Shown: piece by piece, positions 44,681-52,000 of the stretch
How positions within the stretch are numbered: the first letter of the stretch is position 1
How the letters are laid out: each line of letters starts with the position of its first letter
DNA from: Microbacterium proteolyticum
GTDB taxonomy: Bacteria; Actinomycetota; Actinomycetes; Actinomycetales; Microbacteriaceae
Direction: 5' to 3'
Assembly (NCBI RefSeq): GCF_014192415.1
Contig: NZ_JACHXY010000001.1
Location: 682,001-746,000 of the forward strand
DNA: 64,000 nt
Notes under the pieces: generated by a model
What the model was told of the DNA's origin: nothing
What the model saw: the letters and a program-made list of their open reading frames with translations, nothing else
The model's database searches: none
Translations under genes and position numbers: made by a program

Positions 44681-46687
44681 GTGGTCGCCAGTATCCTCAT
44701 CTCGATTTCCGCCGTCGTCTCGGCGGTGCTCGTCGGCTTCGTCGCGCGCCGCATTATCGGCACCGCGGTGGGATGGCCGCGGAGCATCGTGGTGGGTCTG
44801 CTCGTGTTCGTGCTGGGCGTGCCATCGGCTGCCTGGACCCTGCGGCAGACGGGCCTCGGCGCCGCGGGCGACACGATCCCCGCCGAAGAGGTGTGGCTGT
44901 GGGTCGGACTCGTCGCCCTGTCACTCGCCTGGGTTTTCGCCCTCGGTGTCGCGGCGCTCGTCGCGAGCGAGGCGATCTTCCCGACGCGAGCAATGCCCAA
45001 CCCGATCGACCTCGTCCGCGCGGCGCTGCGTCAGCGCAAGCGCACGCGCCGCTATCTCGAGATCCTCACCATCGCCTCGCGACACGGCGTGGGCTGGCTG
45101 TTCCACGGCGGCCGCTCCCAGGTCGAAGAGCAGTTGAGCACGTCCGAGGAGCGCGCGAACGCCATCGTCGCGACGATCAACGACGCGGGAGTCACCTTCG
45201 TCAAACTGGGCCAGGTGCTCTCCTCCCGCCGCGACCTCGTGCCCGAGCCGTATCTCAGCGCGTTGGCGTCCCTGCAGACGAACGCCACGACGCTGCCGTG
45301 GTCCACGGTGCGACAGGTCATCGAGGCGGACCTCGGAACCACGATCGATCAGGTGTTCGCCGATGTGGAGCCCACTCCCCTCGCCGCGGCCTCCGTCGCT
45401 CAGGTTCACCGGGCGCGCCTTCTCGACGGCACTCATGTGGTCGTGAAAGTCCAGCGCCCCGCGGCGCGCGCCCAGGTCGAGGCGGATGCCGACATCATCG
45501 GTCGCCTGGCGCACCGCGCCGAGGCGCGCACCCGTGTCGGTCGCGATCTGCGCCTCGAGGCTGTCACGCGCGGCTTCACCGCCACCCTGCTCGAGGAGCT
45601 CGACTACCGCATCGAAGCGCGCAACACCTTGATGATCGGCGCGACCCTCGACGAGATCGACCGCGCGGAACCGGGCCGGCGCGGTGTCGTCGCGGCGCCC
45701 CGCGTCTTCCCGTCGGCGTCGCATCAGCGGGTGCTGACGATGGAGCTCGTCGACGGCACGGCGCTGAGCGACTCCGCCGACCGGTTATCGGCCATGGATG
45801 CCGCGCAACGCGACCGTCTTGCGCAGGTGCTGATGTCGACGGTCATCGAGCAGATCCTCGTCTACGGCGTCTTCCACGCCGATCTGCACCCGGGTAACGT
45901 GCTCCTGCGCACCGACGGGACACTCGGGATGATCGACTTCGGGGCCGTGGGGATCATCGAACGCAGTCGGCGCCAGCATCTGACCGCCCTGCTGCTGGCG
46001 GCGCTCAGCGAGAACGACGTCGCCGCCGCCGATGCGCTGCTGCTCATCGTCGACGTCCCCGACGATCTCGATTTCGACGCCTTCCGCCACGACGTGGGCG
46101 TCGTCCTCACGACCGAACACCTGCGCACGACCGGACACGGATCGATCTTCACGCGAATGGTCGACGTCATCCGTCAGCACCGCATCGCACTTCCGGGCGA
46201 GCTGGCCTCGGCCTTCCGCAGCTTCGCCACGCTCGAGGGATGCTTGCGGGTGCTCGTCGACGACTTCGACATGGCCGGCCGAGCCCTGCCGCTCATGCCC
46301 ATGTTGCTGCGGCGCACCCTGTCGCTCTCGCGGATGGTGACCGACCTCCAGGCCCAATCCGTGATCGCCCTCGCGCGTCTCGAGCAGGTCCCCCGTCGGC
46401 TCGACGCCCTCCTGACCGGAGCCGAGAAGGGCTCGATCGGCATCACCCTGCGCGGACAGGACGGCTCCGACATCAGCGGCATCCTGGCGCGCGCGACCGG
46501 CGAGATCGCATCGACGCTGGTCTCGATCGCGGCGGTGGTCATCGCCGTCGTGCTCGTCATCGCGGGCGGGGGCCCCGTCCTGGGCGGGTCGATCACCCTC
46601 TTCGCCGTTCTGGGCGCCGTCATCGGGCTCTTCGGCTTCCTCGGGTTGCTCAGAATCGTGCGCCGCGGCTTCACCCGTCGCAGCTGA
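44681..46687 (+). CDS. UbiB/ABC1 (AarF)-family atypical kinase
   Basis: A 668-residue protein with three N-terminal helices, the ABC1 kinase-like core and two C-terminal helices. The KxGQ signature is FVKLGQVLSSRRDLVPEP, followed by AAASVAQVHRA, VVVKVQRP and the HADLHPGNVLL / MIDFGAVG active-site motifs. Such proteins support isoprenoid-quinone or lipid metabolism through ATPase activity. The start is GTG at 44681. It stands alone. Confidence 0.92.
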   Translation: MVASILISISAVVSAVLVGFVARRIIGTAVGWPRSIVVGLLVFVLGVPSAAWTLRQTGLGAAGDTIPAEEVWLWVGLVALSLAWVFALGVAALVASEAIFPTRAMPNPIDLVRAALRQRKRTRRYLEILTIASRHGVGWLFHGGRSQVEEQLSTSEERANAIVATINDAGVTFVKLGQVLSSRRDLVPEPYLSALASLQTNATTLPWSTVRQVIEADLGTTIDQVFADVEPTPLAAASVAQVHRARLLDGTHVVVKVQRPAARAQVEADADIIGRLAHRAEARTRVGRDLRLEAVTRGFTATLLEELDYRIEARNTLMIGATLDEIDRAEPGRRGVVAAPRVFPSASHQRVLTMELVDGTALSDSADRLSAMDAAQRDRLAQVLMSTVIEQILVYGVFHADLHPGNVLLRTDGTLGMIDFGAVGIIERSRRQHLTALLLAALSENDVAAADALLLIVDVPDDLDFDAFRHDVGVVLTTEHLRTTGHGSIFTRMVDVIRQHRIALPGELASAFRSFATLEGCLRVLVDDFDMAGRALPLMPMLLRRTLSLSRMVTDLQAQSVIALARLEQVPRRLDALLTGAEKGSIGITLRGQDGSDISGILARATGEIASTLVSIAAVVIAVVLVIAGGGPVLGGSITLFAVLGAVIGLFGFLGLLRIVRRGFTRRS

Positions 46688-46722
46688 GCCGCGCGCGGCG
46701 GGTCCACGGGGCGGGGCGCCGC

Positions 46723-47472
46723 TTACGGTGCGGCGTGCCTTCCGTCCCAGATCCCTCCGGAGGCCGTCGACCCTTCACGACCGTCGCTCGGCTCGGGATC
46801 GTCGCCGCGACGATCTCCCTCGTCGCCCTCGCGGTCATGGTTCGGTGGCCCGACCATCTCGACCGGAATGCGGACGTGGTCTTCCGCCTCGCGTTCCGTC
46901 CGTTCCCGTCCGCCACTCGCCGGGAGGGGGATTTCGGCCTGGACGTGCTGCTCCTCTTGCCGTTCGGCGGGCTTCTGGCGCCCCTCCGGCAGCGATGCGC
47001 CTGGGCGGTGCTGGTCACCGCGAGGATCGTTCCGACGCTCGTCGAGATCGCCCAGGGGCTCATCCCGCCCGCCCGCGTCCGCAGCATCTCCGACGTCGCC
47101 GCGAGCGTCGCCGGCAGCCTCACGGCGGCTCTGCTCGTCGCGGGCATGCGCCTTCGGCTCAACCGGTGATTCACCCGTCGGTATGCCGGATTCCACCCGC
47201 TCGCCGTCACTCCCGGTCGCCTTCCGCACGTCGGCCCCGAGCTCGCTCAGGATGCGTCGGGGATGCAACTGCCGCGGATCGTACTCGCGCCAGTCGGGGG
47301 CCATCTCGTCGAGATCGCGCGTGACCTGGGCTCTGCCCTGCTGGTACAGGGCATGCACGCGTCCGACCATCTGCGGCACTTTCCGGCGCCATCCGACGAG
47401 GCGCGCGGGCCCCACGATCAGCCCTATCAGGACGCCGACGAAGATGAGCTTGTCGAGTTCGATGCCGAACAT
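46723..47472 (-). CDS. TatB-like protein with long antisense 3' extension
   Basis: The first 75 residues resemble TatB-like proteins of actinobacteria: MFGIELDKLIFVGVLIGLIV helix, GP-R-L turn, a charged amphipathic helix and the block YDPRQLHPRRILSEL. The ATG lies one base after the phosphatase stop. The frame then stays open to 46723 and runs antisense through the entire VanZ-like gene; that part is Arg/Glu/Gly-rich and looks non-coding. A +1 shift near 47170 would give an early stop. Either the annotated end is right and the genes overlap, or the true product ends early by a frameshift. Confidence 0.5.
   Translation of the reverse strand: MFGIELDKLIFVGVLIGLIVGPARLVGWRRKVPQMVGRVHALYQQGRAQVTRDLDEMAPDWREYDPRQLHPRRILSELGADVRKATGSDGERVESGIPTGESPVEPKAHARDEQSRREAAGDARGDVGDAADAGGRDEPLGDLDERRNDPRGDQHRPGASLPEGRQKPAERQEEQHVQAEIPLPASGGRERTEREAEDHVRIPVEMVGPPNHDREGDEGDRRGDDPEPSDGREGSTASGGIWDGRHAAP
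46735..47169 (+). CDS. VanZ-like membrane protein
   Basis: A 144-residue protein with about four helices. The family pattern is visible as FGLDVLLLLPFGGLL, PTLVEIAQGLIPPARVRSISDVAASVAGSL. VanZ proteins modestly raise teicoplanin resistance in some bacteria; here the role is unknown. The start is GTG at 46735. The whole gene is antisense to the open 3' extension of the TatB-like gene. Confidence 0.75.
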   Translation: MPSVPDPSGGRRPFTTVARLGIVAATISLVALAVMVRWPDHLDRNADVVFRLAFRPFPSATRREGDFGLDVLLLLPFGGLLAPLRQRCAWAVLVTARIVPTLVEIAQGLIPPARVRSISDVAASVAGSLTAALLVAGMRLRLNR

Positions 47473-47473
47473 C

Positions 47474-48136
47474 TCAACCCTCTCGCGCCGCGCGGCGACT
47501 CGATGGCACGTCATGGCGGGTCCGGTACTCGCGGCGTGTCCCGGGAACCCGTTGCGGCGCCTCGACGGGAGACCCCGTCGCGGGCAGTCCCGCGATCGCC
47601 CCCAGGATCGTCGACACGGCCCGGGTGGCCTGGCGCTCGAACTCCGTCCACACGTGCTGCGGCCGGCCGACGGGGTCGATGACATCGTCGACCTCGTCCG
47701 CCGCCACCCGCCCGGCCAGACGCGCCCGCGACGCCGCCCGGACGAGCCCGGCCCAGTCGGACGCAGCGGCTTGCACGGCCTCGTCGTCCACGAGCCGCGC
47801 GAACTCCCGCACCGTGAACACGCTCGAGAGGAGGTCGGGGCGCAGATCGAGCACCACCCTGCGGTGGGCGCGTTCCGCACACAGCACCGTGTCGCCGGTC
47901 GCGAGGACGCCGTCGTCGAGCCGTCGCGTGCGATGAGTGGAGAGGTCGAGCCCGTAGGTGCGGCCGAGGTCGACGATCTCTGCCGCCGCCTCGTCTCCCG
48001 ACCTCGCCGCCGTCCCGGCGCTCTCGACCTGCGGACGGTCGTGCGTCGTCGACGCCAGCCGTGACGAGAGGAGCCCGGCGACGAAGGGCGAACGGATCAT
48101 GTTGGCCGTACAGACGACGACGATGCGATTGCCCAA
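47474..48136 (-). CDS. Low-molecular-weight protein tyrosine phosphatase
   Basis: A 220-residue phosphatase. The P-loop is CTANMIRSPF, a C-x5-R loop differing from the usual CxGNICRS, and the general acid is in the DP pair of DDVIDPVGRP. A TTG start at 48134-48136 has GAGAGG eight bases upstream and puts the P-loop at residues 9-15, as in Wzb-type enzymes. In exopolysaccharide systems such phosphatases reverse the tyrosine autokinase, here encoded at 52.0-53.7 kb. The protein is about 60 residues longer than typical, mostly at the C-terminus. Confidence 0.8.
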   Translation of the reverse strand: MGNRIVVVCTANMIRSPFVAGLLSSRLASTTHDRPQVESAGTAARSGDEAAAEIVDLGRTYGLDLSTHRTRRLDDGVLATGDTVLCAERAHRRVVLDLRPDLLSSVFTVREFARLVDDEAVQAAASDWAGLVRAASRARLAGRVAADEVDDVIDPVGRPQHVWTEFERQATRAVSTILGAIAGLPATGSPVEAPQRVPGTRREYRTRHDVPSSRRAAREG

Positions 48137-48357
48137 CGCGGTTCCCTCTCCCGACAGAGCGACCCGCCCGTGCGACGGTCGCCTCAGCGCCCAGTCAAAC
48201 GGATGCCCCCACCGCCATCGCCCGTCGGTGGCTGACACCCGCCCCTGCCCCACAGGGTGATATCCCGGATGCCGACGGGCGAGGTTGCGGTCGCCTTCGA
48301 CGGATGCCGGCGAGTCCGCCCGAACATGGGACCTTGACCCCCACACGAAAGGTCGTC
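48137..48357. other. Divergent promoter region
   Basis: About 220 bases between the phosphatase and tatA starts, GC-rich, with one CACCGATGGGCGGTGG-like imperfect dyad near 48205-48230. No gene is visible. Confidence 0.35.
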
Positions 48358-48585
48358 ATGGGCATCTTCGGGAACGCATTCTCCGGCTGGCACCTCCTCC
48401 TCATCCTCGCCGTCGTCCTGCTCCTGTTCGGCGCGGCGAAGCTCCCCGGGCTGGCCAAGAGCGTCGGCGAGTCGGTGCGCATCCTCCGCTCCGAGAGCAA
48501 GGACGCCGCCTCCACGAGCGAAGACGAGCCGACCACGCACGCAGACTCGGACCGCACCCGGCCCGGGTCGTCGACCACGACGTGA
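48358..48585 (+). CDS. tatA: Twin-arginine translocase subunit TatA
   Basis: A 75-residue Tat pore subunit: one membrane helix (WHLLLILAVVLLLFGAAKLP with the FGxxKLP turn) followed by an amphipathic helix and an acidic, Ser/Thr-rich tail. The ATG has GAAAGG seven bases upstream. tatC follows after 62 bases. Because a TatB-like gene is nearby on the other strand, the three may act together. Confidence 0.92.
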   Translation: MGIFGNAFSGWHLLLILAVVLLLFGAAKLPGLAKSVGESVRILRSESKDAASTSEDEPTTHADSDRTRPGSSTTT

Positions 48586-48630
48586 CGCGGGCGCAAAGGG
48601 CTCGCAGCCCGCGCGAGCGGCGTCCCGCAG

Positions 48631-48665
48631 ATGGGACAGGAGGGGCCATGCCCCTCCTGTCCCAT
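48631..48665 (+). promoter_or_regulatory. Perfect 15-bp hairpin that encloses the tatC ribosome site and start
   Basis: Arms 48631-48645 and 48651-48665 are perfectly complementary with a five-base loop. The 5' arm contains the ribosome site AGGAGGGG, the loop contains the ATG (48648-48650), and the 3' arm encodes tatC residues 2-6. In mRNA this would bury the ribosome site, so tatC translation should need unfolding, for example by ribosomes finishing tatA or by heat. Confidence 0.85.
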
Positions 48666-49379
48666 CTGTCTGAGTTGCGCAAGCGCCTGACGATCGCCGC
48701 GATCGCCGTCGTGATCGGCGGAGTGGTCGGATTCACGCTGTCGGACGCCCTCATCGCGGCCGCCGCCGAACCGCTCTCCCACGTGCACGGCCCCTCGATG
48801 ACGGGGCTCAACTTCACTCGCATCGGCGAAGCGTTCGATCTGAGGTTCAAGATCGCCCTGACCGTCGGCATCGTGCTCGCGTCGCCGGTGTGGATCGCTC
48901 AGACCTGGGCATTCCTCGTGCCCGGGCTCACGTCGCGCGAACGACGCACCGGCGTCACCTTCGTCGGCCTTGCCGTGCCGCTGTTCCTCGGGGGTGCCGG
49001 CTTCGGCTGGATGGTCGTGCCGCAGATCGTCGAGCTGCTGGCCGGGTTCGCCCCGTCGGGCTCGACGACCATGCTCACCGCCAGCCAGTACTTCGATTTT
49101 CTTCTCAAGCTCGTAGTCGGCGTCGGTCTGGCCTTCGTCTCGCCGTTGGCGATCATCGCCCTCAACGCGGTCGGCGTGCTGAGCGCTCGCAGCGTCGTGC
49201 GGGGCTGGCGCGTCGCGCTCGTCGTGATCGTCGTCTTCTCTGCAGCCGTGACGCCCCCGGCCGACCTGATGAGCATGGGCATCATCGCGTTGCCGCTCTG
49301 CGTGCTCTACGTCGGTGCGGCCGCGTGGACGTGGGTGCACGACCACCGGTCGGCGCGCCGCGCGCGCTCATCTGCCTGA
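48648..49379 (+). CDS. tatC: Twin-arginine translocase subunit TatC
   Basis: A 243-residue Tat receptor with six helices. The conserved start is PLLSHLSELRKRL, and typical blocks include FDLRFKIAL and the loop FSAAVTPPADLMSM before the last helices. It recognises twin-arginine signal peptides of folded proteins. The ribosome site lies inside a perfect hairpin. Confidence 0.93.
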   Translation: MPLLSHLSELRKRLTIAAIAVVIGGVVGFTLSDALIAAAAEPLSHVHGPSMTGLNFTRIGEAFDLRFKIALTVGIVLASPVWIAQTWAFLVPGLTSRERRTGVTFVGLAVPLFLGGAGFGWMVVPQIVELLAGFAPSGSTTMLTASQYFDFLLKLVVGVGLAFVSPLAIIALNAVGVLSARSVVRGWRVALVVIVVFSAAVTPPADLMSMGIIALPLCVLYVGAAAWTWVHDHRSARRARSSA

Positions 49380-49395
49380 TCGGCGCGGCGCCGGC

Positions 49396-49746
49396 TCAGC
49401 GCTCGTCGCCGTCGCGAGCGAGGGTCCCGCCGGGTCCGATCTCGTCGTGGAGCCGTCGTTGCAAGAGCCGCGCGCCGTCACGGGTCAGCGCCAGCGAGGC
49501 GCCGATCCCCGTCTCGATGACGATCCACGTCTCGGACTCCCCGGCGCGGCGAAGCGCGCCGAGCTCGAGCTCGGTCGCTTCTCCGGAGCCGTGCGCCTCA
49601 GCCCTGCGGGCCCTCACCGTCAGGGCGACACCCGCACTGCGATGATCTTCGTCATTGGGGTGCACCGTGACGCCGTGCTCAGTGACGCACCACGGGTGGA
49701 TGCACCGCCCGCGGTCGACGCCGTCGGTGGGGAATCCCTCGTTCAT
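49396..49746 (-). CDS. Small Cys/Trp-containing protein (DUF6907-like)
   Basis: A 116-residue protein beginning with CIHPWCVTEHG-like residues (from position 13), followed by beta-rich sequence with a terminal helix ALTRDGARLLQRRLHDEI. I associate this pattern with DUF6907 proteins of actinobacteria. The ATG at 49744-49746 has AAAGG eight bases upstream; an earlier ATG at 49804 is possible. It lies 94 bases downstream of the XRE regulator on the same strand. Confidence 0.6.
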   Translation of the reverse strand: MNEGFPTDGVDRGRCIHPWCVTEHGVTVHPNDEDHRSAGVALTVRARRAEAHGSGEATELELGALRRAGESETWIVIETGIGASLALTRDGARLLQRRLHDEIGPGGTLARDGDER

Positions 49747-49840
49747 GCCTGACACCTTTCTCGCGAGGCCGTCGTACGCGACGACGACCCGAACATCGGT
49801 GGGCACGAACGAAGTGAACCGCGAACCTCCGACATCGAGG

Positions 49841-50116
49841 TCAGTGCGCGGGGGGAAGCCCCTGCGGAGGAGCCGGGATCAGCTCGCGCAGCGGCACGCC
49901 CAGCACGTCGGCGAGCGCCACCAGTGTGCGCAGTCTCGGGTTCGCCGCCGTACCTGGGTTCGACTCGCCCTTCTCCAGCTTCCGATAGGTGAAGGTCGCA
50001 AGACCCGCGGCATGAGCCACCTGCTCCTGCGACATCCGCTTCTCGGCTCGGGCGCGCAGCATCCGGGCGCCGAGCTCGCGCGCGAAGTCGTTCCAGGGGT
50101 CGGGCTCGTCGCTCAT
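49841..50116 (-). CDS. XRE-family transcriptional regulator
   Basis: A 91-residue helix-turn-helix protein: LGARMLRARAEKRMSQEQVAHAAGLATFTYRKLEKGESNPGT is a clear Cro/C1-type HTH, followed by RLRTLVALADVLGVPLREL. The ATG at 50114-50116 is preferred; MGLQ at 50137 would add seven residues. Upstream is the palindrome ACATGAACATGT, a likely autoregulatory site. Confidence 0.88.
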   Translation of the reverse strand: MSDEPDPWNDFARELGARMLRARAEKRMSQEQVAHAAGLATFTYRKLEKGESNPGTAANPRLRTLVALADVLGVPLRELIPAPPQGLPPAH

Positions 50117-50145
50117 CGGTCCAGCTTGCAGGCCCACCCACTCTC

Positions 50146-50164
50146 ACATGAACATGTAAACATT
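50146..50164. promoter_or_regulatory. Palindrome upstream of the XRE regulator
   Basis: ACATG-AA-CATGT (50146-50157) followed by AAACATT. CATGTAAA at 50153-50160 is identical to the sequence in the dyad before the zinc-ribbon gene at 44.4 kb. It is AT-rich in a GC-rich setting, and suits an operator of the neighbouring regulator. Confidence 0.55.
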
Positions 50165-50208
50165 CCCCACGGGTCCCCCGCGCGCCGTCGCACGTCACCC
50201 CCGCCTGA

Positions 50209-50337
50209 GGTGAGGCGCCGTCCTGGCCGGGTGAGTGCGGAGGCGATCGTCCTCGCGCGCCGCTGCGCCGTCGTCCACGAGCGGGTTCCGACAGGCCGGT
50301 CGCCTCACGACGAAAGGCCTTCGCGCGGCGCCTCACC
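50209..50337. repeat. 129-bp segment with 12-bp terminal inverted repeats
   Basis: GGTGAGGCGCCG (50209-50220) and its exact complement CGGCGCCTCACC (50326-50337) bound a GC-rich non-coding segment in the 350-base gap between the XRE gene and the second sugar transferase. Internal TCGCCTCACG-like copies are present. It could be a miniature element or a chance structure. No target duplication is visible. Confidence 0.45.
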
Positions 50338-50466
50338 CCGTCCCTGCGGCCGCTCCGGGCCGTCGGGCCCGGGCGGGGCGGTGAGAGAGTGCCCGCGCCC
50401 ACCGCTGCGTCCAACCCCGGACGCCGGTCTCGTGAACACCCGACGGGCCTGGACCACGGAGCACAC

Positions 50467-51942
50467 ATGAGTACATCCGTCTCACTCATCGAGTCACCTG
50501 AGCAGTGGGGAGACATCACCCCCCGCCCCCGACCGCGCGCGTCTCCCTGGCAGCGTCGGTACGCGCGATGGGTGACCATCGTGGACGCCATCGTCGTGAC
50601 GGCGGTCACCCTCGGCACTCAGGTCCTGTGGCTCGGCCCGCGCCCCGTCGCCGTCGCTTCTTCGCCGTTCACGTACACGACCGTCTCGGTCGGACTGAGC
50701 ATCGCGTGGATGGCTGCACTGTCGCTCTGGGGCACCCGACAGGCCCGCGTCGTCGGCTACGGCGTCGCCGAGTACCGGCTCGTCGTCGGCGCGTCCGTGC
50801 AGTTGTTCGGACTGGTGGCCATCGTCGCGTACCTGACGGGTGCGGAGCTGTCCCGCGGGTATTTCCTCCTCGGACTCCCGCTCGGCTGCATGGCGTTGAT
50901 CATCGGCAGGCTCCTCTGTCGCAGCGGGCTCGCTCGGAGAAGGCGGGGCGGCTCGATGAGCGCACGCGTCGTGCTCATCGGCAGCGCCGAGGAGAATGCG
51001 CGTGTGGCCACCGAGCTCGCCCGTCAGCCGTCAGCGGGGCTCCAGGTCGTCGGTGTCCACACCCTCGACCGTGCCGAGTTCGGATCGACGTGGTCGGAGG
51101 AGCAGACCCGCCACCTACGCCGACGACTCGACGACCTCGATGCCGATAGCGTCCTCGTCTCCGGCGGCGCCGCGGTCGATGCACACGACATCCGCCGGAT
51201 CGGTTGGAGCCTCGACCCGGGCCGTCAGCATCTCATCGTCGCCGTCAACCTCACCGACGTGGCCGGACCGCGATTGCACACGCGTCCCGTCGCAGGACTC
51301 CCCTTGGTGCACATCGAGACCCCGCAGTACTCGATCACGCAACGCGTCCTGAAGCGCGCATTCGACATCGTGGGAGCGGGCATGCTCGTCGTCGTCCTGG
51401 CACCGATCTTCGCCGCGCTGGCCGTGCTCGTGCGCGCTTCCGGCCCCGGCCCGATCCTCTATCGGCAGGAGCGCGTCGGCCAGGGCGGCAGTCGGTTCGG
51501 CATGCTGAAGTTCCGTTCCATGGTGGACGGCGCCGATTCCCGCCTGCAAGAGCTGCTCAGCGAGCAGGGACGCGACGGCACACCCCTGTTCAAGGTCGAG
51601 AACGACCCTCGCATCACGTCGGTCGGACGGTGGCTCCGCAAGTTCTCGCTCGACGAGCTGCCGCAGTTGTTCAATGTCCTGGGAGGCCAGATGAGCCTCG
51701 TCGGTCCTCGTCCGCAGCGCGAAGCCGAGGTGGAGTTCTACGACAACGACGCCCACCGCCGCCTCATCGTCCGTCCGGGGATGAGCGGACTGTGGCAGGT
51801 CAGCGGTCGATCGGCTCTCGCCTGGGACGACGCCATCCGCCTGGACCTCTTCTACGTCGAGAATTGGTCGCTCGTCGGCGACATCGTCATTCTGCTCCGC
51901 ACCTTCAAGGCGGTGCTGGCTCCAGGCGGTACCGCGCACTGA
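50467..51942 (+). CDS. Polyprenyl-phosphate sugar-1-phosphate transferase, copy 2
   Basis: A 491-residue paralogue of the enzyme at 40.9 kb: five N-terminal helices, a middle domain with LHTRPVAGLPLVHIETPQ, then KRAFDIVGAG, GPGPILYRQERVGQGGSRFGM, LKFRSMVDGAD, DELPQLFNVLGGQMSLVGPRP and GLWQVSGRSALAWDD. Shared blocks show close relationship with copy 1. It is a second priming enzyme, perhaps with a different sugar. The ATG (50467) follows a CACAC stretch with no clear ribosome site. A 20-bp terminator follows. Confidence 0.92.
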   Translation: MSTSVSLIESPEQWGDITPRPRPRASPWQRRYARWVTIVDAIVVTAVTLGTQVLWLGPRPVAVASSPFTYTTVSVGLSIAWMAALSLWGTRQARVVGYGVAEYRLVVGASVQLFGLVAIVAYLTGAELSRGYFLLGLPLGCMALIIGRLLCRSGLARRRRGGSMSARVVLIGSAEENARVATELARQPSAGLQVVGVHTLDRAEFGSTWSEEQTRHLRRRLDDLDADSVLVSGGAAVDAHDIRRIGWSLDPGRQHLIVAVNLTDVAGPRLHTRPVAGLPLVHIETPQYSITQRVLKRAFDIVGAGMLVVVLAPIFAALAVLVRASGPGPILYRQERVGQGGSRFGMLKFRSMVDGADSRLQELLSEQGRDGTPLFKVENDPRITSVGRWLRKFSLDELPQLFNVLGGQMSLVGPRPQREAEVEFYDNDAHRRLIVRPGMSGLWQVSGRSALAWDDAIRLDLFYVENWSLVGDIVILLRTFKAVLAPGGTAH

Positions 51943-51988
51943 ACACGACGAAGGCGCCGGCTCCTGCGAGCCGGCGCCTTCGTCGTGT
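51943..51988. terminator. Perfect 20-bp bidirectional terminator
   Basis: Arms 51943-51962 and 51969-51988 pair perfectly over a six-base loop. It lies between convergent genes (sugar transferase 2 and tyrosine autokinase). The outer part is ACACGACGAAGG/CCTTCGTCGTGT. Confidence 0.93.
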
Positions 51989-52000
51989 GCGCGGAGGTGG

